Assembly (NCBI GenBank): GCA_030435675.1
Contig: CM059625.1
Location: 9,858,001 to 9,922,000 of the forward strand
Direction: 5' to 3'
From: Steinernema hermaphroditum
Lineage: Eukaryota > Nematoda > Chromadorea > Rhabditida > Steinernematidae
Length of the DNA: 64,000 nt
Shown here: positions 35,157 to 47,400 of the stretch, piece after piece
Position numbering within the stretch: the stretch's first letter is position 1
Layout of the letters: each line of letters opens with the position of its first letter
Position numbers and translations under genes: made by a program
The notes under the pieces: model-generated
Told to the model about the DNA's origin: nothing
Seen by the model: the letters and a program-made list of their open reading frames with translations, nothing else
Database searches by the model: none

Positions 35157-35693
35157 GATTTATATGTGTTGGAAAAGCGGAATCACAAGACCAAACCACG
35201 TTAGGAAAAGGCACTTCAGACATACCAAGAGCTGGAATCGCAGTGACTATACGAGGCTCTGAAAATGAGTCTTCACAAAAAAACACCATGCTGGTTCCAA
35301 AACTTCGCTCCATTAGACACAAAGTCTAGACACAAACAAACCAACCGCCTGCGGGCGACTCAATTTCGAAAATGCATGCGAGAGACGGAATACTTCTTTT
35401 GAATGTTTAGGCTGCAGTGCTCTCCCAATCGCGACGGGACTCAGTACAAACCCTGCGCTTCGATTATGACCAATAGGACCCTAACCCAATGAGTGAAATA
35501 TGTGAAGATAGTTTAATAACATCACTTTAACAAAGTCATGTGCATATGTACATCAACAAATAAAGTGAACAACTCAAATCTGAAATTGAAGTGATATGAG
35601 ACCAGTAACCGCAACCAATACGTTGAGTTGCACGAAATCGAGCTCCGAAGATTTAAAGCCGTATAAATCTAGTAAAGCAAAGGAAGTAAGAGA
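35157..35693. other. Spacer between the ParB-like gene and the iPLA2 gene
   Basis: It holds the promoter side of the intronless minus-strand gene and the 3' flank of the iPLA2 gene, also minus. A short upstream minus-strand open frame (35322-35225) ends in a GTATGT donor, but its phase does not fit the next gene, so I do not join them. I see nothing else. Confidence 0.4.
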
Positions 35694-38600
35694 TCACTCA
35701 GGCGTTGGCGGCGTTGATGTCTGCGTCTGCATGTCATGAGTGCTTTCTTTGGAAGAAAGGAAAAGATCTCTTCTCTTCCATGACGGACCTATCCTTTTCA
35801 GTAATTTGCATAACTTGTGAATTTTCTCTTGAGAGTAGTACGTATACTCCACACAATTCCACATCATCTTCGCTAGATCGTGGTCATCCTTCGTATCCAT
35901 GGCAATATCTTTAAAGAGTGGTGCACTAAGCCTCACAAACGGTGCGTTGGTCATATTGCACCATCCCTGCGCACGCGATACAGGAGCTCCTTCAGTAGCG
36001 GTCACCTTAATTTCGTATTTAGATCGTATTTTAGCCGTTGAAATACCTGATCGACGAGTATAACTCCTAGGTTTTTGATTGCAACTGCTGTTGCATATAT
36101 GTTTGTCGACAGCTCTAGATGCATAGGATCAAGCGGAATGGTTGGAATGGCACCTGTTCCTATACTGAGAACACAACCGATTTCCACATTTCGTTTTTGA
36201 GCCTAACGATCATAAAAATTAGATATACATCCCAAAGATTTCAATAAGCATACTAGGTAACGATTAGTTTCATTCCATAGTTGAACTTCCGATAATAGGT
36301 CCAATGTTGGGTTGTTCGAAATAATGCCTCCATCGATATAATTATCAGAGGAAGAGAAGTACGTGGGTGCTGCAGAAGATCTTCGCAGTGCCTTCCACAC
36401 ATGAACAGCTAAAAAGAAAAGCTATAAAATCATATATCGATACATTAAACTTACAGCCAGGTTCCGTATACCCCAGTTGATCATTCTCAGCATCACCTAA
36501 CGGCAACCTATAGTTTCTAATGAATTCCAAGCGGACCGGGAAGCAATCAGCACGAACAGTCGATATCATCATTCTAAAAAAAGATATCATCATCTTTGAC
36601 GTTCTTATTACCTCGGCCATTTCAAGTCAGCCATGGTCGTGTTTTCACCCATCTCCTTCTGTATGAATTGTTCTAGAACGTTCGAGTTATAAGGTCTAGC
36701 CCATCCATCAAATATTAAATCCTTGAATCGAAGGTAAATCAGCTGGCAATCTCTTAGATTTTTTCCTAGAATATTAGATAGAGAATCTGTTGTAGGTTGC
36801 CACACACCTGCAGACAGGGCAGCAACAATAAGAGCACCTGTGGACGTTCCTGCGCACCAGTCGAAATACGAGATTATTGGCTCACCAAGTATTTTTTCAA
36901 CGTGCATCAAGATCTGAAACTAACTGTAAAAGAACTTCTTTCATGACTAACAAACCTGAATACTAACGAGCCCTCTGATTCCACCGCCATCCAAGGAAAG
37001 TAAATTAATAATGTTCTTATTGTCTTCTTTTCGTTCAGCTAACTGCTGCAGTTTGTCCATCATATGGTCATAAATAATGTTTTGCTGGAAGTCTTGCAGC
37101 GGATGAGTGCTTTGTTCGCTTGAGCATGTATCGCCTCTTTCGACTTGCTCAATGGATGCAAACGATCGGGGACTGACAAGATCGCCGGGGCCTTTCGAAG
37201 ATGAATTTTTCTCCAGCAGGCGTTGAGCTCTCTCATTGACGCATCCAGACACACAGCCAATTTTACCTGCCGCACATCGTTTAGCTCCGCAAATAACCAA
37301 GCTCTTCAGAAGATCCCATCTGAAATAAATATTACGGCTTTCAGCAATCGCTTAAATTCCATTATCAAAATTATTGCCACCTAACTTTTACTAGTCAAAA
37401 TACAATAAGGTGAACATACTCTTGTAAACGTGCCGCCAGATGTCGTGGAGTATCGCCATGATTGTTCGTAACGTTAGGGTTAGCCCCAAGGCACAAAAGC
37501 AAGCGAGTGACCTCCAAATACTTATTTGATACCGCAACATGTAAGGCCGTATTTCCGTTCGAGTTAACTGCATCAAGATCACAATTGTATGAAGACAGCG
37601 TCATAATCATGCCTGTAATTTTTTTGAAAATAACTGGTCGGCAGATTACGGCCATACCTATGTCGCCCCGATGGGTATAAATATGCAGTGCAGTTTGACC
37701 AGTATCGTTCTTCGCGTTGATATCTAACTCATCTTTCTTCAAACACAGCAGAGCGGCCAATGGAGTCTTAAACAATGCCGCATGTAGAACTGTATTTCCC
37801 GTTGCAGTATCGCGCTCTGTAAGTAAATTGGGCGAGGCTTCAAGAAGAGGTTTGAGAACTCTGTAAATAAAAATTATAATGTGCAAAGCTTTTCTTCAGG
37901 TATACTCAATTCCTTTCCCCTTTGATTGCATAACTTCAAACAGTGCATTCTTTCCTGCTCCGCGAATGTTAAGCTCGGCACCAAAACCGAGCAATGTGGT
38001 TAAGCAACGGGGATTCGCATTTCGAATGGCAAGGACAATCGGCGAAGATCCTGCGTTGTTAAGAGAATTGAGCAGTTCCTTTGAATGAGTGTTCTCCCAT
38101 ATTATCTGGATGTATGTGTCATGTTACGAAAAAAACAGTTGATTACCTCAATCATTTGTACCGAAGCCAAGGCAGCGTAGTGCATAGCATTGTTTCCGTT
38201 CATATCCCGTACCGATGGATCAGCTCCTAATTTCAGCAGACTTTTGACAATAGTTGGTTGATTTAGTTCAATGGCTAGCATCAGCGGATAGCAACACTCC
38301 GGTGAAGATGCTACGTTAATCAGTCTAAAGGTAAATTATTCATAAATAGAGCAAAGTGAAGCATTCTTACTCTGAGAGCGATAACCCGTACTTCTTCATC
38401 ACTGCGCTACCGTCTTCAGCGAAAACGTCAACCCGATTACATACTATAGCTATGTGTACCATGCGCCAAAGGGGATGAAGAGCGAATTGCGTTGTCATGT
38501 CACGAATTTGCCGTTTGACATCTTTTCTTTTATCTGAAATAGCAACCCTGTCATAAACTGCTAAATGATTATATGCATCTTACCGATGAGCTTCAAAAGA

Positions 38601-39369
38601 ACTCTACATTCTACACACCGCCGACAGAAATCAATCGCCTGAGCCATATCCTCAGAACGAAAAATACTAAGTGATTTCGTTTCTTCGTCAACGGTGTACG
38701 TATAGACAACGTGATGCACAGATGTACCCGGTTCATTTTTCATAGATCCTTGTACCACGCGAAGAGATGCAGGAGACTTTCCATTAATAGGGGGATAAAC
38801 AGTTCGGTGAGCATCTAAGAGATCTGGTGGAAACAGCACAACTTCGTATGCATCAGATGGAATCCAATAGTCTTCACCGAAAACCTAAAAATAATCGTAA
38901 AATTTCGAAATATCCATAATGAAGAAAGAAGAAGCTAAATTCAAAAATTACCTTTTCGCGAGCAGAAGTCCAGAGTTCACCAAGTTTAACAGAGACTTGT
39001 GCTAATGAAAAAAGCCTGAAAACAGAGAATCAATTAAAAAAGCAGGAGGCGGGTATCAATCAACTTACCCGGGTTTTGCTGACTCACGCAGAATAGTCGG
39101 TGATGGCGGTGGAGTGTGAATGTCATCAGAAACGCAAAATAAATCCATAACTTCATCACCAACGCCATTGAAGTTTTCATCGATTTCATGCTCCATATTC
39201 TCGCTGAAAAGATACGAGATTTGTGAGAACGCATTTAACAGAAATGCCTAGCGTGACAGCTCGAAGCGAACGCAATTTCGAAGTCAACTATTGTATGAGA
39301 GCTTTCCGATCGTGCTGATTCATATTCGGTTGTATCGTTGGCAGCCGACCGACAGTTCTCCGACGTCAT
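35694..39369 (-). CDS. Calcium-independent phospholipase A2 with ankyrin repeats (PLA2G6 family)
   Basis: It hydrolyses glycerophospholipids, releasing a fatty acid. Sixteen exons, right to left: 39369-39248, 39203-39069, 39015-38952, 38884-38584, 38533-38371, 38324-38147, 38105-37906, 37860-37658, 37612-37420, 37319-36956, 36913-36808, 36765-36612, 36573-36455, 36408-36254, 36202-36047, 36005-35694. All phases agree; 974 residues. The N-terminal half has ankyrin repeats ([44 protein letters not shown]). The patatin-like half has the glycine loop DGGGIRG (about 36985), the nucleophile motif GTSTG (about 36838) and the catalytic DGG in [11 protein letters not shown] (about 36330). The active site is complete. 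The first exon depends on a GC-AG intron; without it the start would be the ATG at 39196. From memory the C. elegans counterpart is F47A4.5, near rrc-1. Confidence 0.92.
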
Positions 39370-41548
39370 AATGATAAATAGCATGCCGGTCGGGAAACGA
39401 TAAAATCCAGCCCAATTTCAAATACAAATAGAATCATGCACGGACATCGGGCTTAAAAAACATTAGTAAGCACATACATATAGTGAAATGAAAAAATAAG
39501 AATCACAATGTATTTGAAGCAGAGAGCAACGACGCTGATTGTAGAACAACGAAGGTGCGAAAGCGCATCCTATCGATGTTGCTTAGCAAACAAGATTGTT
39601 GGTCCTCCTCACTCGATCTGACTGAAAAGGCGACGGCGGGCGAGACGACAGCTGTGAGAGCCAGTGATGGGCTCATTTTTGGATGCACTATGTTTACGAG
39701 TTTCGTTGCGAAATGAGTGCACCCTTCTCCCAGTCGCAATTTATCGGCGACGTCTTTATATTGAAGAATTGTGATGATAGAGCTCTTGCAACGTTTCCGA
39801 CGGTATTCCAGAGTGAATGCAAACGCACAATACATGATAACGGAAGACCATCATACAGCAAGAAGTCACAAAACAATGATGAAAGATGTGTTTGCGTGTT
39901 AGGTCTGAGATTTCAAAATAACGGCCACGAAATTGGTTGATTAAAAAAAAACGCGCGCACATTTGCTCCCATCTCAGCGTCGCATCACTAGTGTCGGAAA
40001 AATTTAACAAATACACTCATAATCATTGCCATAAGAACTATACTCTTTGCACTCATATGCACGCAAATATTTCAAATACTTCGTGAAAAGACGCGTAACA
40101 ACCAAACTGCAAAACTGCAAAATATTTCTTATGCATTTTAGCGAACTCCTAAATATTTCACCGAAGTACAAAATATTTTTTAAGTCAATAAAAATTCATG
40201 GTGCCGTGTTTGAGCGATTTCATGCTAGTTCTAAGCATTGCCAGTGCATATTCTGGCAACAATGCGCCACGTATTTCAGATTTCGAACTTCGTTTCGTTG
40301 AGTTGCGACTGCAGTCGCCACTATGCTGATCGCTCCGGTGGTACTGAACGAAAATGAGGCGAATACTAAATGCCGGTCACTTTTCGTTATGAAAAATGCA
40401 CTACAACTTGCAGGAATCGTTATTTTTGGCTGTCTAGCAACTTCGGGGTAATTTCTGTGTGTTAAAAAAACCCTAGAGTATTAAGCGGACTTACAGTGAT
40501 GAAGATCGAAAATCGCTGCTAAATGATAGCCGATTATTATGTTGATAGTCCCACCGGCACTTTCAAAGGACGTACGCTGACGAATAGAACACATAGGTGG
40601 GAATTTCCAATAGCGCTGTGGCTGTACCCCGAGTTCGGTTTAAGCAGTAGAGAGCAGGTAGCATCAGTCACATTTACCTGCGGCACTACTACTTAGAGCG
40701 ACCACGGATGCAGAAGAGGAGCTAGGAAATGGACGAGAGCAGTAACTTCGTGAGGTAATTATTATGCTTCTGCGAGCACCTGTATCATCACAACTGGACC
40801 CGCCCACAGATGGCTGACCGAAGGAGCACCTGAATCCATAAAGTATGAGTTTGCTAGCAGTTCCCCTGCCGCATACAGCGTCAATACAGATGGTCAAAGA
40901 GACACCCGCTCGTGGAGAAAGTGTCAATATACAAAAGATGAGTCGGTCACCTTTCTGCGGAGCCTCCACACTTTTGAAGAGCTTTGCTAACGTTGGCTTA
41001 AACAGGAACCAATTGGGCAGAGATTCGCAAATCTAAGTGCTGAATGCAGACGATGAATGGCCATAATGTAAAAGCTGAACAATTTTGTTGGACACACGTA
41101 AGATAGGAGATCTGTGGGCTGCAGTATATACAGCTGTCTGATCGGGACTGAGTTCTCGGCTGTCCAAACAGTATTCCGCTAGTTTGTTCTATTTCATCTC
41201 AGTAAAATATTACTCGATTGGCTTAATACTCTTTTAATAAGTGTGAATAAGTGTAATATCTTTTCAGTTAGATTCTTCGCGTTTGCTAAATCCTTTACCC
41301 ACGGTGTCCCTCTATCGTCTTGTTTTGGTCGGAGGGATCGACCGATGATTCTCAATGATGATGCGAAGGGCTTGAGGTGGCGCTAAAACCCTTCACTTAG
41401 GCCAACGCAAATATATTTGAGAATCCGGTTTGCGTAGAGGATATCGTTCGTCTCAAAGTTCACATTCACACCCTGACAGTAAGCGATCACTTCTCTCATT
41501 GTTGCCCTCATTGACACGTAGACCTCTCGCTTTAGTTGTGTTTGGACC
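39370..41548. other. Intergenic region upstream of iPLA2 and troponin I
   Basis: Divergent promoters of the iPLA2 (minus) and troponin I (plus) genes should lie here. Open frames of up to 110 codons at both ends have no recognisable domain. I see no RNA gene or repeat. Confidence 0.4.
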
Positions 41549-42438
41549 ATGTCTGACGAAGCTCTCCATCTTGGAGGAACTCAAGCTGCGCAGTCGGATG
41601 ACGACAAGGAAATGGGATGTTTTTCAAGGTAATCCACGAGTAATGTGAGTTTTAGTCTAAGCGAGATGCGGAACGTGAAAGGAAGAAGGCCGAAGTGAGG
41701 AAGCGCCTAGAGGAAGCAGGACGGGCGAAGAAGGCAAAGAAAGGGTTCCTTACTCCAGAACGTAAAAAAAGACTAAGGGTGATCCAGACTAATATCGGCG
41801 TTATAAACCAGCGGCACAGTTTAGAAATTGTTGATGATAAAGGCTGCCGAGGATTTGAAGCGCGAGCAGATGCATCGAGAACAAGAGCGTCACAACACGC
41901 TTCAGGAAAGAATCATGCCGTTGCCCGACCTGGAAAGACTCTCCGAAGGTGATGTTGAGCGGCTGTTGTAGCAACATACTTCCTTTTTAGACGGTTGTCG
42001 TGCGGTTGCCAAAGAAATGGTTGACCGTGTTATGCAGTTGGAAAGCGAATGCTATGACATAAACTACACAGTGCGCCAGAAGGACTTCGAGATAAATGAA
42101 CTAACGATTGCCGTGAACGACCTCAGAGGAAAATTGTTGGTTCTTTAAATGTTTTTGCTTCCAAAATGCAATTTTTCAGTGTCAAGCCGACTTTGAAGAA
42201 AGTGTCGAAGATGCAGGGAAAGTAAGTTTGTTTGCGTTCGAATTCCAAATGACCGTTTCCTGACAGATTCGATAAACTGAAGAAGAAGGAAGGCGGTAAG
42301 GTGGATTTCCGATCAAATCTGAAAACCGTGGACACGAACAAATTTGCCCTTGAGGAGGTGATCATTGCTTTCAGTGTTGTGGAACAGTTAATATTACTTT
42401 AGGAAAAGGAAAAGGGAAAAGCTGATTGGGCTAAATAA
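41549..42438 (+). CDS. tni: Troponin I
   Basis: The inhibitory subunit of the muscle troponin complex, blocking actomyosin until calcium binds troponin C. Exons: 41549-41608, 41656-41778, 41825-41948, 41991-42135, 42180-42221, 42267-42357, 42403-42438; 206 residues. Diagnostic stretches are [50 protein letters not shown] and [17 protein letters not shown], all in nematode TnI order. The acidic N terminus starts MSDEA. The first intron has no GT donor in a usable phase: joining after AAG (41608) gives a 47-base intron beginning GA. If that junction is wrong, only the first 20 residues change. C. elegans has four genes; unc-27 (tni-2) and tni-1 are X-linked, so one of these is the likely counterpart. 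Confidence 0.88.
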
Positions 42439-42628
42439 ACATGCGAATACACCCTTCGAATATTTCTTATTTCCTGCGTTATTGTTCACTGCATTGCATT
42501 GCGAATTACTTTTAACCATTTACCATTTCAGTATAACGATAAACAGATTATAAGGCAAATGAAACACAGCGCTGGAAAAGCAGCCGTTTACACCCATACA
42601 TAACACCGGATTGAGAGGAGATCAGTAA

Positions 42629-44497
42629 TTATGTACAAAGTTTGAGATCAAGAGGGACGTTGAGCGAGACGGCCGGTGCACTTTGGCGCCGTTTTTTTAA
42701 TCGTTCAAAACTTGTCGGTTCTTCCGGACTTGATCCAGCGCCATCAAATGCGGGCGAATTTCGTCTGGACCACTGGGTTTTCGTGTGTTGCATAATTGTG
42801 TGCGAATATTTGCTGATGCTCATCCTGGCCTTGCGCGACGCCTCGAATGCCTTCTCGCGGATTTCTTCCTGCAGTATGAAGTAGCACATGGAGAACAGAA
42901 CGACGCCGAGTATGATGAAAATCATGTTGACAAGGATGATGCGTGGTTGAGATGGGAATACATCTCCGAACCCTAAAATTCAGGAATAACAAGCATATTC
43001 AGATATGCAGCTTCTAGAATGTGCCTTGATATAATTTCATTTTCAACTACTTCACAAAAACAAGTGAGAGAGAAGACATTCATTAGGTTACCTATTAAAG
43101 CAACGCTGTTGAAAAGAAAGTAGAAAGCGGTGAAGAAGTCCCATTCGGTGGTGTAGGCGAAGACGCCACTTACAGCGAGAAGATAGAGTACAAATACCGT
43201 AACACCGCAGATGAAGACGCGCTTCTGCTCGGCCGATGACGAACAATATTTGTTGTTGTCTACTATTCAAACTCATTTTCTGCATCTGCTCGTCAGATAC
43301 TCTACCTGCAATCGAATTCCTGCTCGTTTTTCGCGTCTTTCCATCCCGACTCTCGTTGTCCACCAATATGGCTACCGTTGTTCGTGTTTTTTGCAAGTCC
43401 GAAAAATCGGTTCCTTTCAACTTCGTCTCTTCGTCCGATACCACCAGCTGTTTGCATTCTGAAAAATTGCAATTAGCCCTTCCTTCTCACAAAAGCTCCC
43501 TACTCGTCTTTTCCCTAAAGCACCTCTTTTTTCGTATGGCATTGTATGCACGTATAAAGCAATTTCTGCACAAATTGCCTTCTTCTTTCACAAATGCGAA
43601 AAAAAGAGGAATCCCGAATGCTCCGTAAATAAGAGTCGCAATGCGGCAACCCACTGAATCGGCGGCCATATTACCGTATCCAATCGTTGTGTAAACACTG
43701 CAAGATACAAGCTGTCTTCGTCGTTACGAACAACAATTACCTGAAGGCATAAATGAAGGCATTTGAAAAATCAGACATGGGGTGCGTGATCGTTCGATTA
43801 ATTTCATGCCACCTACGGTAGCACGTTTCGACCTCCAAGAGAAAGTTGGTCATTTGCGAATAACATTCAGCTCCAGATTTCGAACATATCTCTTCAAGTT
43901 GATGTAAACGTGCGTGTCTGTCGCCTTGACAGCGATTGTCGTAAAAGTGCTTCATGATGTCGTCATGCTCTCCATCCAAAGCCTTATAAAGATGTTATTC
44001 AAGGACATGGAACGTCGCGACTTGAATACCTGGAAAACAAAAGCGCCAAATGTTGTGTAGACGGGTAAGGCTAAAAGATAGAAAACATGTAAGAGCCTCG
44101 TTCGCTTCAGATGACTGTGCGTTCTCTGCAAAGTCTTTCCAACGTTGTGCAGGAGATGCCCTTTGGAATCGGAGTGTATTGAGCTCAGGCTAATTCTCTT
44201 CTTGTAAGATATCATCTTTGAAGCTCCCTTTAACAGAGCTCCATTCTTTTGGTCTCGTCCCTGCGATTTCACCGCCGTTTGATCAAGGTTCGTCTCGTCA
44301 CAACCAAGAGTGCCGCAGAAATCGAGAGATTTCTGATAAGGCACACATCCAGTGCCGCCTCGATGATGTCCGTTCCTTTTCTCAGGCTGCATATCAGGAC
44401 TTGATAGACTTCTGTTGATGCAGCTGGACAAAGAGGTCGAAGGAAGCATGTTGTCAACCTCAGCACATAATAAATATTCTCCGTCGATGTTAACCAT
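42629..44497 (-). CDS. Two-pore-domain potassium channel, TWK family
   Basis: A leak K+ channel of the plasma membrane. Six exons, right to left: 44497-44030, 43982-43741, 43697-43504, 43458-43306, 43262-43092, 42972-42629; 523 residues. A long cytosolic N terminus of about 135 residues precedes M1 (VFYLLALPVYTTFGAFVF). Pore loop 1 carries TTIGYGN, pore loop 2 carries GFGD, and M2-M4 are visible (LIYGAFGIPLFFAF; VFVLYLLAVSGVFAY; MIFIILGVVLFSMCYF). This is the standard four-helix, two-pore plan. The cytosolic loop between M2 and M3 (43504-43220) is charged and phosphorylatable, a likely regulatory region. I cannot say which C. elegans twk gene is closest. Confidence 0.9.
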
Positions 44498-47400
44498 CGA
44501 AAATCACTAAAATATCGCACTATCCGTTAAAAAGAAAATTCCACAACGATCGAACATGCCACGATATGCACTTAGAACTGACGCTTGACGACAGAGGGAA
44601 TAAAAATGACGGCGCGCTTTGGACATATTGGCTTCACTTGAACCAGTTTATTGAAAACAGATTGACTCTTGTACACATTCAATTCGCCTCCGATATTGCC
44701 ACATCGAGTGCGCATGATGTAATGGCGCGGGATCACCCTCACCCTCCCAACGCAACAGCTCATAAGTCTTTTTTTCGCGAAGCGTAAAGGCCGTCAAAAC
44801 TTCAAAAAGTAAACGTGTAAATATGAAGCATCGCAAGATCTTAGTGAAAACACGGGCCAAAAGGGCTGTAGTAAAAAGTAACTAAGGCGACGGTACTGAG
44901 GGGTGGGCGGCAAAGCGTCCATCCATATGGCGCGAAGCACATTAGACTGACATAGCAAAGCACGTTCATTTGATTTAGTTCTTTGGCGTCTTTGTCCACA
45001 GCTTACAGTCATTAATCGTGGTTCAGCCTTGCCGGTGGCGCGAACTTAGACACCACTGACGGAGAGCGAAGTCAAACGATAGCCACTGAGCTCTGCCGAC
45101 GAAATACTGTAATAAATATTTCATAGTTTATCAGAACAACCCTGCTAAGCAAACAAACTAAATGACAACTTTAAGGTGTTTTGACTGGACAACTGAACAC
45201 AAAAGGAGAAAACTACAAGTTACGCTCATCGAAACTAGTAGTACACTAAGAGGGCCGTCAAAAAACCCGACACATTTAATGTCATTAGGGCGGCGAACAA
45301 GTGCCAGACAAGAATACGCCCTCCCAAATATGGTCCACTTATAAAAAATGTAAAGTTCATTAGCGGCAATTGCTCTCACAAAGATAGAGAGAAACGATAT
45401 GTAGTGCATTTGCGGAATCTCGGATCAGCTGGCGGCGAAGTCGGAGCCCTTTGGCCATTTGCCCAGTGGTGGGTCCCCGGAACGCGTTCCGCTCCGGATA
45501 ACAAAATTAAGATTATCGGCACAGCGGTGGCGGCGTCGAAGGCGAATAACGGTCTGTAGGTCTTCATCGAAGTCGTCAAATCCGATTCTTATTTAAAACT
45601 AATTTCGAACAACCGAAACGGACACTAAACGAGCGACCATGACGGCCGAATGGGTACAAATCAAACGCGCGAAATAGAAAATCGTTCGCAAAAAGATAAT
45701 TTGAGCAAAACAATTGGTTTTGTAATGAGCACCGTCAGCCTCTAAGGCGTTCAATAAGATCCATCTATCCATTTGCGTAACAATAAGAGGGCACAAACAA
45801 GACCCACAAACAAACAAGAAATTGCGTTAGCGCTAACATTAAATGATTTTTCGAGTTGTGCTTCTGAAGCAAAAAAGATAAAAGACATGCGGAAAGGAAG
45901 ACGAGACTCGAAAAAGGAATACGAAGATAATGATGGGCGTCTTCATAAACTCAGCGATTATTGACGTTCTCTCACAAAATACTAAGTCACAATGCTGAAA
46001 GCTATGAAGCGGCGCTGGTAAGAAGCGGAGCATTTAAAAGGCGCGCCATAGATTTTGTTCCTTTGTGGCAACAAAAACTACCCGTTCGCCAAGTGCAGAC
46101 AGCATTCAAAACTACATTTCAAACCAGACGCTCAAATTCACCACTTTACATAACAAGACGCGTAAGTACACAAGTGGCGACATTCAAAAGTTCTCTGTCG
46201 AAACGATCCTACATTAACTGTTTACTTAAATAGGCCGCTTATTGCCCTCATTATAAATTCAGTGGGAAAGGTCAGTCACTCGAAATAGATATTGTCGTAT
46301 GTGAGAAGGTACTTGCAGCAGAATTTGTCCAGAAAGTGGAAAGGGATGGAAGTGCTTGAAGTGACCTATGGGACCACAAATAACCACGTATTGTCTGAGT
46401 AATTATGCAATTGAAACATGAGGATGCCAACCCGTGATGTCGTATGTCTTTTGTTTTAGTTTAGCCTTCAGAAATGAACTGACAGTCATGTGTTAAACGT
46501 TGTGAAAACACTTCCTTTTCCGGTGAACTGAGTCAATACGACGAGAATTGAAGCCTACACGCGAGATCTTTGAAAGTATTTCTAAAAATACTGCAAAATC
46601 GCTATAAATAACGAATAAAAATAGCGCAACTATTAGACGTCACGCGAAATTACAGCTGTTTTGACTGGAAAGTTGAAATAATAATACGCCGTCTAAAGGG
46701 GATACATAATTGGTGGTTTGCTTCCAAGTGACGGCTTCGCTCGGAGAAGGACGTGTAAATCGGCCCTGGTGAGAAATGACACAAGCGAGAGCAGTGCTTG
46801 TAGATCACTGAAAACATCGACAACAAACCGAGTAAAACGTCGCGTGAGTAATTGTCTCATCGCCATGTTGACTCCCATCTTTTCAACATGGCCATAGCAT
46901 GGATGCAAGCGCGTCATTTTTAAATCCGCGTGTAACCAAACGAGCTTCCGTCTCTAGTTGCCTTTGTTAATACGCTCACGAAACTGACATTACCATTAAT
47001 TGTTTTGAAATATTGAAAAATATGCGTTATTGGCGTTGACTAAATGCTTATGTATAAATCAAATTTCCACCAAACGCCTAGTGATAGGGCTTGGTGGACG
47101 AGTTTAAAAACAAGTTGTGCATTTATGATTGGATAAAAGAGAAACGAAAAAGAGCAAAACAAGATGTGGAATCGCTTTCATCTGGTTCCGGTCAAGCGCG
47201 GAGAACGGTTTCAATGCAATTAAAAGTTTGTCTCTTAGGATCCCCGACGACAGCTCGTTTTCGTTCGCTTGAAACGTTGCAATACGGGACGGAAGCGAAA
47301 TTTTACCCGAGCTGTCATATCAGATTCCCAGGTATAGTGACTTCTGAAAGGTAGTGCCCTATGCCTTCTTGAGAAAATAACGGCGCATTTTTCCACGGGT

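Noticed and set aside
35225..35322. Possible upstream exon of the ParB-like gene ending in GTATGT
   Set aside because: Joined to the internal TTTTTCAG acceptor it gives the wrong phase and an early stop, so it is not part of that gene as modelled.
40664..40969. 101-codon Ser-rich frame on the minus strand
   Set aside because: Low complexity, no homology recognised, no supporting exon structure.
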